Below are positions 43,838 through 51,982 of a DNA stretch of 64,000 bases, piece by piece. Source of the DNA: JANPBY01 sp963805505. GTDB lineage: Bacteria > Actinomycetota > Actinomycetes > DATJPE01. Below the pieces are notes generated by a model. It saw only the letters and a program-made list of their open reading frames with translations, ran no database searches and had not been told where the DNA came from. The translations under genes and the position numbers were made by a program. How positions within the stretch are numbered: position 1 is the stretch's first letter; the number at the start of each line of letters is the position of its first letter. The stretch spans positions 558,001-622,000 of the forward strand of contig CAWDUP010000002.1 in assembly GCA_963805505.1 (NCBI GenBank), read 5' to 3'.

Positions 43838-44313
43838 GCCACGTCGCAGACGATTGCCCCACCCTCGAAGCGAACGGTCAGGTCCGGGAACAGCCGGGTG
43901 AGCCACCTCACCATGTCCCGGTTGTCCCCGTGAACGACGAAGCGCAGAGTTTGGGCACCGGCCTCGTCCGCCTCACCGGCGGCACGCAGGACAAGTTGGG
44001 TGCCCAGTCCTCGACCCTGAAAGGCGTCTGCGACCACCACTGCCAGCTCGAACACCGAGTCGCTGGCGGATCGGTCTCGCGTCCACGATGCGTGACCCAC
44101 GACCCTCCCCTCCTCGACCGCGACCCACACGCCGTGGTCAACGTCACGAACAACGAGTCGTTCGCTCAGCGACGGTGGGGGATGGCCCAGGCCGGTGAAG
44201 AACCGCCGAAAGGCCGTCTCGGCCGACAAGCCATCCAAGAACGCGGCAACAGCTGGGCCGTCCGACGGGAGCGCCCGTCGAACGGCGATCCGCGAGGCCT
44301 GCACCATGGTCAC
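43789..44313 (-). CDS. GNAT-family N-acetyltransferase
   Basis: A 174-aa acetyl-CoA-dependent transferase. SDSVFELAVVVADAFQGRGLGTQLVLRAAGEA contains the acetyl-CoA pyrophosphate loop (QGRGLG), preceded by VVGHASWTRDR. GTG 44313 forms a GTGA overlap with the upstream thioesterase stop; ATG 44307 is an alternative. A much longer open frame upstream is antisense to other genes and not real. The N-terminus IAVRRALPSDGPAVAAFLDGLS is typical. The acceptor is unknown. Confidence 0.88.
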   Translation of the reverse strand: MTMVQASRIAVRRALPSDGPAVAAFLDGLSAETAFRRFFTGLGHPPPSLSERLVVRDVDHGVWVAVEEGRVVGHASWTRDRSASDSVFELAVVVADAFQGRGLGTQLVLRAAGEADEAGAQTLRFVVHGDNRDMVRWLTRLFPDLTVRFEGGAIVCDVAHTNKISLPVEPRPAK

Positions 44314-44825
44314 GTCCGCGCATCCATGATGAGCAACGTTGACGTGGAGTGGGCCAGCAGTCGGCCGGCCTGGTCGGTCAGGCGAGCTTCCGCTACCGCC
44401 GTACGGCTGCCTCGATGCAGCACCCGACCCTCGCAACGCGTCGTGCCGGACTCGATGGTCATCGGTCGGATGAACTTCGTGGTGAGGTCCAGGGACGTGT
44501 GGAACTGCCCCCTGTCGAGGGTCAGCATCACGGCGCAGGCGCCAGCCGTGTCGAGCAACGCCGAGATCACCCCTCCGTGAACCGAGCCGAGTGGGTTGTA
44601 GTGGAATCCTTGGGCACGCGCCGCGATCGCCACGTAATCCGCACCCACCTCGATGCCGCCAAACCCGAGCGTGGAGGCGATCGGTGGTGCGGGCAGATCG
44701 CCGGCCGCCATCCGCTCCATCGCCTCGCGGCCGGTGAGTCCAGCGAGCAGGGACAGCGTCTCCATCGGGTCCGCCCATTCGTGCGAGCGGGAGTGAACCG
44801 CGAGGGCGGTAGGCGTCTCCGTCAT
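44310..44825 (-). CDS. PaaI-like hotdog thioesterase (long N-terminus)
   Basis: A 171-aa protein. The hotdog part has ASTLGFGGIEVGADYVAI, the GG loop NPLGSVHGGVISALLDTAGACAV, and LDLTTKFIRPMTIESG. About 40 N-terminal residues precede it. ATG 44825 is preferred to 44861 because it clears the divergent HxlR promoter. It is coupled by GTGA to the GNAT gene. Divergence from an HxlR regulator suggests that the regulator controls it. Confidence 0.86.
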   Translation of the reverse strand: MTETPTALAVHSRSHEWADPMETLSLLAGLTGREAMERMAAGDLPAPPIASTLGFGGIEVGADYVAIAARAQGFHYNPLGSVHGGVISALLDTAGACAVMLTLDRGQFHTSLDLTTKFIRPMTIESGTTRCEGRVLHRGSRTAVAEARLTDQAGRLLAHSTSTLLIMDART

Positions 44826-44868
44826 GGATCCAGGGTGCTCCGGACTTGCTGGGTCTGTCAAATGGACC

Positions 44869-44874
44869 TAGCCT
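44869..44874 (+). promoter_or_regulatory. -10 element of a leaderless HxlR promoter
   Basis: TAGCCT ends exactly 6 nt before GTG 44881. On the opposite strand TTGACA (44860-44855) faces the thioesterase gene and may be its -35 box. Confidence 0.5.
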
Positions 44875-44880
44875 GGCTGG

Positions 44881-45387
44881 GTGTCCTCGCCCGAAGCCCT
44901 GAAGTGGTCCACCGACAACTGCCCGATCGAACGGGCGGTCAGCCTGTTCGGAGACCGGTGGTCGTTTCTGGTGCTTCGGGAGATCTTCAGCGGGATCCGC
45001 CGCTTCGATGACCTCCGGGTGCGCACGCACATCCCGCGCCAAGTTCTGTCCGCTCGCCTTTCGGCGCTGATCTCGGCAGGACTGCTCCGTCGGGAGCCGT
45101 ACCGAGAACCCGGCAAGCGCACCCGCCAGGAGTACCGCCTGACCCAGAAGGGGCTCGACCTCTACCCCGTCCTGGTGGCCCTGCTCGACTGGGGCAACAG
45201 GTACGGGGAGCTCGGGGACGGCGTTGACTCGACACCGACATCCCCGACCGTGGCCCAGCACCGCGGGTGCGCGGGCGCCGTTCGGGCCAGCCTCGTGTGC
45301 GAGAACGGACACGAGGTGACCGAGGTCCGCGAGGTCGTCTTCGCCCTCGGCCCCGGCGCACGCCCCCTCGCTGCCCGGACAGCCTGA
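44881..45387 (+). CDS. HxlR-family winged-helix regulator
   Basis: A 168-aa protein. The HxlR domain fills residues 10-105: NCPIERAVSLFGDRWSFLVLREIF, GIRRFDDLRVRTHIPRQVLSARLSALISAGLL and YRLTQKGLDLYPVLVALLDWG. The single Cys in NCPIERAV is the position used for redox or electrophile sensing in several relatives. An extra C-terminal part of about 50 residues has two Cys (HRGCAGA and LVCENGH), possibly a metal site. Divergent from the thioesterase-GNAT pair, its likely target. Confidence 0.9.
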   Translation: MSSPEALKWSTDNCPIERAVSLFGDRWSFLVLREIFSGIRRFDDLRVRTHIPRQVLSARLSALISAGLLRREPYREPGKRTRQEYRLTQKGLDLYPVLVALLDWGNRYGELGDGVDSTPTSPTVAQHRGCAGAVRASLVCENGHEVTEVREVVFALGPGARPLAARTA

Positions 45388-45416
45388 CCGAGGTCTGCCC
45401 GACCCGAGGTCGCAGT

Positions 45417-45509
45417 TGGCGGAGGCGGAGGGATTTGAACCCTCGATGGGCTTGAGACCCAAACCGCATTAGCAGTGCGGCGCCATAGGCCGGGCTAGGC
45501 GACGCCTCC
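45417..45509 (-). tRNA. tRNA-Ser(GCT)
   Basis: Minus strand: acceptor GGAGGCG/CGCCTCC, anticodon stem-loop CCGCA-CTGCTAA-TGCGG giving anticodon GCT, a long variable arm of class II tRNA, T-loop TTCAAAT, discriminator G, encoded CCA at 45419-45417. It decodes AGC and AGU. Confidence 0.95.
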
Positions 45510-45599
45510 CAACGGCTCAGCCGACCAGGGCCGGCTGCACCGCTCGATGAGGGTACCCGGGCGTCCAGGAGGCGAGCAAAGCGCTCAGCGCCGGGGCCG

Positions 45600-45605
45600 T
45601 ACGCT
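45600..45605 (+). promoter_or_regulatory. -10 element of a leaderless rpiA promoter
   Basis: TACGCT ends 7 nt before GTG 45613, which is the start supported by rpiA homology. Confidence 0.5.
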
Positions 45606-45612
45606 CAGCGGC

Positions 45613-46344
45613 GTGGCAGATTCTGCAGACCTGACGGCGGCCAAGCGGGCAGCCGGAGAGGCAGCCGTCGACGACTGCGTCCGATCCGGCATGGCCGTAG
45701 GCCTGGGCACGGGCTCGACGGCCGTCTGGGGGATCCGCCGACTCGGACGACTGCTCGAGGAGGGAGCGCTCGTCGACGTGGTGGGCCTGCCCACCAGCGA
45801 GGCCAGTGCCGCGGAGGCGCGTAGCTGTGGGGTACCGCTGACGACCTTCGATGAGCACCCGGTCCTCGACGTGACGATCGACGGGGCGGATGAGATCGAC
45901 CCCGACCTCGACCTGATCAAGGGCGGAGGTGGAGCACATCTGCGCGAGAAGCTGGTGGCCCAAGCCAGCCGTCGGCTCGCGATCGTCGTGGACCCGACGA
46001 AACTCAGTCCCGCCCTTGGCACCGGCTTTGCCTTGCCTGTCGAAGTGGTGACCATGGGGCGTGTTCCGGAGACGCGCTTCCTGGAGTCGCTGGGTTTCGA
46101 CGTGACGTGGAGGCATCGCGACGGCGCGCCGTACGTCACCGACGAGGGCAACTGGATCCTGGACGCAGCCACCGGACCGATCGCCGACAAGGTCGCGCTG
46201 CTGGATGTGCTGCTGCACCGAGCGGGCGTCGTGGAGGTCGGGCTGTTCCTGGCGCTCACGACCGACGTCTACCTTGCGCGGCCCGACGGCGTCGAGCACC
46301 TCCTTCGGGAGCCTCAGCCCGGCGAGCGCCCTAGCCCTGCTTGA
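45613..46344 (+). CDS. rpiA: Ribose-5-phosphate isomerase A
   Basis: A 243-aa pentose phosphate enzyme. GLGTGSTAVWGIRRLG binds the phosphate, VTIDGADEIDPDLDLIKGGGGAHLREKLVA holds the catalytic acid residues and the conserved Lys, and EGNWILDAATGPI is the C-terminal family block. GTG 45613 is chosen because the aligned family N-terminus (AKRAAGEAAVDDCVRSGMAV) starts shortly after. The stop lies in the first copy of a 15-bp tandem duplication. Confidence 0.95.
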   Translation: MADSADLTAAKRAAGEAAVDDCVRSGMAVGLGTGSTAVWGIRRLGRLLEEGALVDVVGLPTSEASAAEARSCGVPLTTFDEHPVLDVTIDGADEIDPDLDLIKGGGGAHLREKLVAQASRRLAIVVDPTKLSPALGTGFALPVEVVTMGRVPETRFLESLGFDVTWRHRDGAPYVTDEGNWILDAATGPIADKVALLDVLLHRAGVVEVGLFLALTTDVYLARPDGVEHLLREPQPGERPSPA

Positions 46345-46360
46345 TCTAGCCCTGCTTGAT
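46331..46360. repeat. Perfect 15-bp tandem duplication at the rpiA 3' end
   Basis: CTAGCCCTGCTTGAT is repeated head to tail at 46331-46345 and 46346-46360. Copy 1 holds the rpiA stop; copy 2 encodes the last residues and stop of the convergent secreted-protein gene. Confidence 0.85.
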
Positions 46361-46822
46361 GTAGCCCGTCTTGGGGACGGAACCCCCTACTGGGCTGTAG
46401 TCGTCGACGTAGGACTGGGTCACCTTGACCGCGCCCGCGAGGCCCTTGAGGCACGACCGCGGAATCTTGCCGGTCCAGACTTTTGCAGACTTGTCGTACT
46501 TCAAGCTGAACGACGAGCACGCCACCAACTTCTGCTGCTTCCCCTTGACCAGCGAGGCACCCCACACCGCCCCCGGGTAACAGCCGCCATCCATGCCGAA
46601 ACGGGTGCCGTCGCGATCCCGGAAATCGACCCGGAGGTACTTCACCTCACACTTTCCACCAGGCGCCGACAGCTTGAACACGAGCGTGTTCTTCCCGTTC
46701 TTGACGACAAGCTTCTTGTAGGTGCCGGTGCCCTTCACGCTGGCGGAGTCGGCAAGCGCCGGTGCCAGACTCACCCCGGATACGAGCACGGCCATCGCGC
46801 AGACGGCAATCAAGCGACGCAC
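46346..46822 (-). CDS. Secreted protein of unknown function
   Basis: A 158-aa protein. GTG 46822 has AGGAGGGG 9 nt upstream, giving a clear signal peptide (VRRLIAVCAMAVLVSGVSLAPALA, cleavage after ALA). The mature part is about 130 residues, beta-rich and basic, with four Cys that could form two disulphides (GKCEVKY, GGCYPGA, LVACSSF, PRSCLKG). I do not recognise the family. It converges with rpiA through the 15-bp duplication. Confidence 0.78.
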   Translation of the reverse strand: MRRLIAVCAMAVLVSGVSLAPALADSASVKGTGTYKKLVVKNGKNTLVFKLSAPGGKCEVKYLRVDFRDRDGTRFGMDGGCYPGAVWGASLVKGKQQKLVACSSFSLKYDKSAKVWTGKIPRSCLKGLAGAVKVTQSYVDDYSPVGGSVPKTGYIKQG

Positions 46823-47002
46823 AGCGTTCTCCCCTCCTGGTCGTGCGTTGATCATGAGGGGCACGACCGATGCCGACAATCATCCGAACGTCCAAGCCTC
46901 AGTCACGGCGTGGCAGCAGCCGACAGACAGGAGCGTCGACACGGTTGATCGTCAGACGACTGGGTAGACATCGTCCGGGGGTCATGATCATCCGGAGGCG
47001 AC

Positions 47003-47836
47003 ATGTCAGGGCAATCAACCAACGGCGGCGCGCTCAGCGAGGCGACGGACAAGGCCCGGTCGGCGGCCGACAGCAGGCCGGTCGACTGGCTCGCCAGGTT
47101 CGGCCTGGCTGCCAGAGGCTCGGTCTACATCTTGATGGGCCTGCTCGCGGCTTTGGTCGCGAAGGGGGAGAACGCCGAGGTGGACCAGAAGGGCGCTCTG
47201 CGCGCACTGGCCGCTCAGCCCTTCGGTGAGGTCGTCGTTCTCCTCCTGGCCGTGGGATTTGCCGGCTATGCCGTCTGGCGACTGTCCGAGGCCGCGTTCG
47301 GTGTGGTCGGCGAGAAGCCAGGTGCGGGGCCACGAATAAAGTCCTTGGTCCGTGGCCTGATCTATCTCGGCCTGACCTTCACCGCGGTCTCGCTGCTGCT
47401 CGGCTCTCGAGGGTCGCAGTCCAAGCAGCAGACGACTCTCACGGCGAGGGTCATGGACTACACAGGCGGGCGATTCCTGGTCGCTGTTGCGGGTCTGGTC
47501 ATCGCCGGAGTCGGCGTCGCGTTGGTGGTCGAGGGCCTCCAATTGAAGTTCATGCGCCACTTTCCCCAGGGGCAGCTGTCGGACTCACTGCGCGAGGCGA
47601 TCAAACAGCTCGGGCGCGTAGGCACTGTCGCCCGTGGGCTCGTCTTCGCCCTTGTCGGGGTTCTCGTCGTGGCCGCGGCCTGGACCCACGACGCGAGCAA
47701 GGCCGGCGGTCTGGACGAGGCTTTGAAGACGTTGCGCGACCAGGCGTACGGTCCCTATCTGCTCGCGTTCGCGGCGCTCGGTTTGATGATCTTCGGGGTC
47801 TACGGGCTCGCTGAAGCGCGCTACCGCCGTGTCTGA
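47003..47836 (+). CDS. DUF1206 membrane protein
   Basis: A 277-aa protein made of three repeats of a two-helix unit, each opening with a family motif: ARFGLAARGSVYILMGLLAA, SLVRGLIYLGLTFTAVSL, GRVGTVARGLVFALVGVLVV. This is the standard DUF1206 layout. The ATG has CGGAGG 6 nt upstream. Its stop overlaps the start of the PAP2 gene by 8 bp. Function unknown; the coupled lipid phosphatase and lipid kinase point to envelope lipids. Confidence 0.88.
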   Translation: MSGQSTNGGALSEATDKARSAADSRPVDWLARFGLAARGSVYILMGLLAALVAKGENAEVDQKGALRALAAQPFGEVVVLLLAVGFAGYAVWRLSEAAFGVVGEKPGAGPRIKSLVRGLIYLGLTFTAVSLLLGSRGSQSKQQTTLTARVMDYTGGRFLVAVAGLVIAGVGVALVVEGLQLKFMRHFPQGQLSDSLREAIKQLGRVGTVARGLVFALVGVLVVAAAWTHDASKAGGLDEALKTLRDQAYGPYLLAFAALGLMIFGVYGLAEARYRRV

Positions 47837-48569
47837 CGGCACGCGAGCGAGGACGACGACCGGTGACCCCGCCCCCGACCAACCGTGGCCGCCGGCGCGT
47901 CCCCAGCCCGGCAGTGTGCTCGGCGTTGCCCTGAAGCTGATCCTGGCCGCCGCAATCCTGACCGGTTTGCTCGTGCTGGCCGGTATGGCCCTGGCGTCGT
48001 CCCAGGTCGGCGATTCGCGGGTCGAGCGTTGGCTCGCCCACCACCGCACTGCGCCGTTGAACACGCTCACCGATGTGGGTAGCCACATCGGGAGCACGCC
48101 GGCAATCGTCGTTGCCACCGCCATCACTGTGTTGGCACTCCGCGGGTGGCTCGGTCGTTGGTACGAGTCAATCGTCGTGATCGTGGCAGTCGCCGGCGAG
48201 CTGTGCATCTTCCTGGCGGTGACTGCCAGCGTGGAGCGCCACCGACCGGATGTCCCTCATCTCGATGCGGCGCCACCAACCTCGAGTTTTCCTTCCGGGC
48301 ACACCGCTGCGGCCACGGTGTTGTACGGACTCCTTGCCTATCTGGCCCTCCGCTATGCAAGGAGTCGCGGTACGGCCGTCGCCATCGCCACTTTGTGCCT
48401 AGCCGTCCCGGTCGTGGTGGCCGGCTGTCGCCTCTACCGTGGCATGCACTACCCCAGCGACGTCATCGGAGGGATGACCTTGGGCGGGCTCTGGCTGGCC
48501 ATCGTCCTCACCGTCGTGATGCCACCGGCCTGGACGTCCCTGGGCACCGGCCGATCCGCGCAGCCATGA
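47829..48569 (+). CDS. PAP2-family lipid phosphatase
   Basis: A 246-aa membrane protein with about six helices. The three phosphatase motifs are present: the first in a diverged form VERHRPDVP, the second PSGHTAAA with catalytic His, and the third CRLYRGMHYPSDVIGG with the second His and Asp. The GTG start lies inside the DUF1206 gene end, and its stop overlaps the diacylglycerol kinase ATG in ATGA. Substrates are probably phosphatidic acid or prenyl/diacylglycerol pyrophosphates. Confidence 0.9.
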   Translation: MSDGTRARTTTGDPAPDQPWPPARPQPGSVLGVALKLILAAAILTGLLVLAGMALASSQVGDSRVERWLAHHRTAPLNTLTDVGSHIGSTPAIVVATAITVLALRGWLGRWYESIVVIVAVAGELCIFLAVTASVERHRPDVPHLDAAPPTSSFPSGHTAAATVLYGLLAYLALRYARSRGTAVAIATLCLAVPVVVAGCRLYRGMHYPSDVIGGMTLGGLWLAIVLTVVMPPAWTSLGTGRSAQP

Positions 48570-49486
48570 CCACCCAACCCAGCTCCAGGCACACCGACGA
48601 ACGGCCGGGCGTGCAGTTCCCAGCTGTGATCGCCAATCCGACCAAGGTCGACCCAGAGCTCAGAGAAACCATCGCAGGAGCACTGGCGCGGGCCGGAGCA
48701 GATCCCTCTTGGTACGAGACGACGGAGGACGACCCTGGCGTCGGCCAGACAAGAGACGCGGTTGCCGCCGGGGCCGACCTGATCTTGGCGGCTGGAGGCG
48801 ACGGCACGGTGAGAGCCTGCGCGGCGGCGCTGTGCGATAGCGACGTACCTCTCGCCTTGCTTCCCGCAGGGACCGGCAACCTGCTCGCCCGGAACTTGCA
48901 GCTCCCGGAAAACGTGCCCGAGGCCGTCGAGGTGGCCATGGCTGGAGACCGGAGACGCATCGACGTGCTCGACCTCGACGGTGAGATCTTCGTCGTCATG
49001 GGAGGGTGCGGGTTCGACGCATCGTTGTTCGACAACACCGCCGACTCTCTCAAGGACAAGGCGGGATGGGCCGCCTATCTCCTAGCGGGCCTTCGGACGC
49101 TGCGAACGGCGAAGCGGCAGCGCCTCGAACTCAGCGTCGACGATCATGTCGAGCACCACCGCGCCACCGGCCTCCTCGTCGCCAACGTCGGAGAGCTCAC
49201 GGGTGGAGTCGTGTTGCTCCCGGACGCAGTGCCAGACGACGGACGCCTCGATCTCGCGGTGCTCACGGCGCCGCGCCTCGTTGACTGGCTCGGGCTGGCG
49301 GTGCGCCTCATCACCGGTCGAGACCCGCGTCCTCGGCAGATGTGCACAGACACAGCCTCATCGGTCGTGGTCCGGTGGCCGACCGAGATGCCTACCGAGA
49401 TCGACGGCGACGTCATCGAGGCGCGGTCGAGCGCAGAGTTCCGCGTACACCCCGCGGCTCTGACGGTGTGCGTCCCGAAGGATTAG
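48566..49486 (+). CDS. Diacylglycerol kinase-like (YegS/DagK) lipid kinase
   Basis: A 306-aa kinase with the DAGK catalytic signature LILAAGGDGTVRACAAAL and the substrate loop LALLPAGTGNLLARNL, then GFDASLFDNTADSLKDKAGWAAYLLAG and the C-terminal TEIDGDVIEA block. ATG 48566 forms an ATGA overlap with the PAP2 gene, so synthesis is coupled. Opposite activities side by side (phosphatase and kinase) suggest phosphatidate/diacylglycerol turnover. Its TAG overlaps the TAA of the convergent PLD gene in TTAG. Confidence 0.92.
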   Translation: MTTQPSSRHTDERPGVQFPAVIANPTKVDPELRETIAGALARAGADPSWYETTEDDPGVGQTRDAVAAGADLILAAGGDGTVRACAAALCDSDVPLALLPAGTGNLLARNLQLPENVPEAVEVAMAGDRRRIDVLDLDGEIFVVMGGCGFDASLFDNTADSLKDKAGWAAYLLAGLRTLRTAKRQRLELSVDDHVEHHRATGLLVANVGELTGGVVLLPDAVPDDGRLDLAVLTAPRLVDWLGLAVRLITGRDPRPRQMCTDTASSVVVRWPTEMPTEIDGDVIEARSSAEFRVHPAALTVCVPKD

Positions 49487-51144
49487 AGGGTGCGGCGCAG
49501 CCGGTCCCGCCAGGCTCGCCCGTCCGGGTCGAACAGCGAGCGATAGATCGGCGTGGCCCACAGCCTCGCGAGCCGACCAACCCGAACCGGCTGATGCGCA
49601 CGCAGCCGGCCCGGAGGACGTGACCCGCGCCGACCGTTGCGGTGCCACTCATCAAGGGCTCGGGCAGAGTCGGCCACAGCCTTGAAGGCCTCCACGGGAT
49701 CCAGCAGGTCGCCGAGGTCATCCACTTCCCGGTCCAGGTGCTCGCTCCACAACTGCAGCCTCAGGTCGCGCGCGAAGACTCGAGCTTGGTCGCCGAGCCC
49801 TGCCGGGTCCAGAGGCTCACGCTGGTCGGCGACCTCGTCGAGAACGGCCATGGACAGCTCACTGTCGTGGGTCCAGGACCGCCGGTTGAGGTTGTCCGAC
49901 CCGATCATCGCCCAGACGTCGTCGACGATGACCACCTTGGCATGCACGTAGACAGGTGAACCTGAATGGTTCTCGACGTCGTACATCGCGAAACGATCGC
50001 CACCCGCCGCCTTGCACAGGCGAAAGGCATCGTCGCGCCCGATATGCGAGGGAGTCTCCGCTAGGCGACCCTCGCGGTCGGGGTGCCGAGGGACCACCAC
50101 GATGACGTGGAGGTCGGGATTCTGCTCCATGGCGGAGGCAAAGACCGCGGCGACCCCGCGCGACCAGAAGTACTGGTCCTCCAGGTAGACGAGCCGTCGG
50201 GCTCGCCTGAGGGCGCGAATGTAGCTGTGCGCGATGCTCCGCTCGCCGTGGGGGGCGAAGGGGTAGCGCCGCAGGCGGGCTGGGTAGGTGCGAAGAACCT
50301 GCACGGCGTGCGACCCGCGCCGGCTGGGATCCTCCGGCTCGGGTTCCGGGAGGGGTCTCCCGGTCATCGAGCTCGCGTGATAGGCCCGGTCGTACAGCTG
50401 CCGGACCGGGCTCGGTACGTCCAGCACGCTGCTGCCGTACCAGCGCTCGCGGAAGGTGTGCTCGAGATCGTGCACAGCGGGGCCGCGCACCTCAGCTTGG
50501 ATGTCGTGCCACGACGGCCGCGGACCGTAGACGGAGGGAAACTCCATCGGCTGTGGATCACCGGCGTGCTGATGATCGTCGCGTCGCCCCAACCCGAGAT
50601 CGATCCCACCGACAAACGCGAGGTCGCCGCCTGGGCGACCCGGCCGCCTGATGATCACCAGCTTCTGGTGGTGGCTGCCCGCTCGTCGTGTCCTCGCGTC
50701 CAGCAGAATCTGGCCGCCGTGCTCGTCCAACCCGCGGGCGAACTCGGCGTTGGCCTCCTCGCTTTGCTGCATCCACCGTGGGTGCGACCGCCACAGCAGG
50801 CCGAACACGAGCACACCGCGCTCGGCTGCCGCCGATAGGAGTTCGCCGATGGCCGTCCCCGGGCCGGCCAGCTGCTCCTCCCAGTCCCCGCGAAAGTCCA
50901 GGAGGTAGACCTGGTCGCCATCTTTGGTGTCGGAGAGCTCGGCGCAAAGCCGTTGGAAGTACCCCGCACCGTCGACGAGGGGGGCCACGTGGTTGCCCAC
51001 CGAGTAGCGCCGCAGATCGGTCGCCGGGTTGCGGCGTTCCTCGTCGTCGAGGAACCAGTGGCGGAGCGCGTGGTCGTCGGTGCTTGGTGTCTCGGCGCTC
51101 TGCTGAAGCGGATCATCGTCGGGAGCCGCAGTCTCTAGCACCAT
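49483..51144 (-). CDS. Phospholipase D/cardiolipin synthase family protein
   Basis: A 553-aa protein with two HKD motifs: first SHHQKLVIIRRPG followed by the usual acidic residue region, second YVHAKVVIVDDVWAMIGSDN. GDQVYLLDFRGDWEEQL is the N-terminal beta-alpha unit and ARRLVYLEDQYFWSRG the linker before motif 2. No membrane helices are seen, unlike bacterial ClsA, which favours a cytosolic or peripheral phospholipase D-like enzyme. It faces the kinase gene tail to tail, and a second PAP2 gene lies upstream on the same strand, 37 bp away. Confidence 0.9.
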   Translation of the reverse strand: MVLETAAPDDDPLQQSAETPSTDDHALRHWFLDDEERRNPATDLRRYSVGNHVAPLVDGAGYFQRLCAELSDTKDGDQVYLLDFRGDWEEQLAGPGTAIGELLSAAAERGVLVFGLLWRSHPRWMQQSEEANAEFARGLDEHGGQILLDARTRRAGSHHQKLVIIRRPGRPGGDLAFVGGIDLGLGRRDDHQHAGDPQPMEFPSVYGPRPSWHDIQAEVRGPAVHDLEHTFRERWYGSSVLDVPSPVRQLYDRAYHASSMTGRPLPEPEPEDPSRRGSHAVQVLRTYPARLRRYPFAPHGERSIAHSYIRALRRARRLVYLEDQYFWSRGVAAVFASAMEQNPDLHVIVVVPRHPDREGRLAETPSHIGRDDAFRLCKAAGGDRFAMYDVENHSGSPVYVHAKVVIVDDVWAMIGSDNLNRRSWTHDSELSMAVLDEVADQREPLDPAGLGDQARVFARDLRLQLWSEHLDREVDDLGDLLDPVEAFKAVADSARALDEWHRNGRRGSRPPGRLRAHQPVRVGRLARLWATPIYRSLFDPDGRAWRDRLRRTL

Positions 51145-51181
51145 CGAATCATGGCTGTTCGATCCATCCAGTCAAGGGGAA

Positions 51182-51934
51182 TCACTGAGTTTCCGAAACC
51201 GGTTCGAGGCCTTCTTCGACCACCTCCGAGGGTGCGCGCGCCGGGAGCCCGGACGACCGGCGCCAGGCCTCGAAGGCGACAGCAGCGCAGGCGAGCCACC
51301 CGACACCGACCAACCAACCGGCCACGACATCGCTGAGGTAGTGAACGCCAAGACCGATCCGCGAGAACCCCACGAGGAGGACCACGGCGAGCGCTGCCCC
51401 CCAGGTCACCAAGCGCCACCCCCTGGAGAACCGAGAACTAGCCACGAGCACCACGACTCCGGCGACAACCATGGAGTTCAGGGCGTGCCCCGAGGGGAAG
51501 GAGAAGCCTGGCGCCGTTGCCACAGCGTCGGGCAGCGCCGGCCGGGCTCTCCGGACGAGCTCCTTCAGCAGGAAGCCCAGCACCCCGGCACCGAGGATGA
51601 CCCCCGCGACCCAGAGGGCAAGCGCGCGTTGTCTGCGAACGATCAGCACGGCCACCCCAGCCACGGCCGCAACCCTGAGCGTCCATGGATCGAAGACCCG
51701 GCTGACACCTTCGAGAAACCGCACTGCTCCTGGCGTCCGCAAAGCCCAGCTGTGAAGCGAGTCCGCCACGTCTTGGTCGAGGCCCTTCAGGGGTGGCCAG
51801 CCGTGGGTGGCGGCATAGCCGAGAAGCGTCACCGGGAGGGCGGCCGCCAGACACGCCGCCCCGGCGAGGCTCAGCCTCCGGGACAGGCGCGCCGAGGCAG
51901 CCGCTGACCCGGCGGGTTCAGCGGACGTCACCAT
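51182..51934 (-). CDS. Second PAP2-family lipid phosphatase
   Basis: A 250-aa membrane protein with all three canonical motifs: KELVRRARP, FPSGHALNS and SRIGLGVHYLSDVVAG. Five to six helices are visible. It is more canonical than the PAP2 at 47.8 kb, so the pair may differ in substrate. It reads into the PLD gene (37-bp gap), consistent with one transcript. GTG 51925 or the chosen GTG 51934 could be the start. Confidence 0.92.
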   Translation of the reverse strand: MVTSAEPAGSAAASARLSRRLSLAGAACLAAALPVTLLGYAATHGWPPLKGLDQDVADSLHSWALRTPGAVRFLEGVSRVFDPWTLRVAAVAGVAVLIVRRQRALALWVAGVILGAGVLGFLLKELVRRARPALPDAVATAPGFSFPSGHALNSMVVAGVVVLVASSRFSRGWRLVTWGAALAVVLLVGFSRIGLGVHYLSDVVAGWLVGVGWLACAAVAFEAWRRSSGLPARAPSEVVEEGLEPVSETQ

Positions 51935-51982
51935 TCCAGGTCACTACCCCGGGTTGCATGGCTCAACACACGCGCGGCCCGA

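Noticed and set aside
44314..45462. Long minus-strand open frame upstream of the GNAT gene (would give a 557-aa protein)
   Set aside because: It runs antisense through the HxlR gene, the thioesterase in another frame and part of tRNA-Ser; only the last 174 codons show protein-family features.
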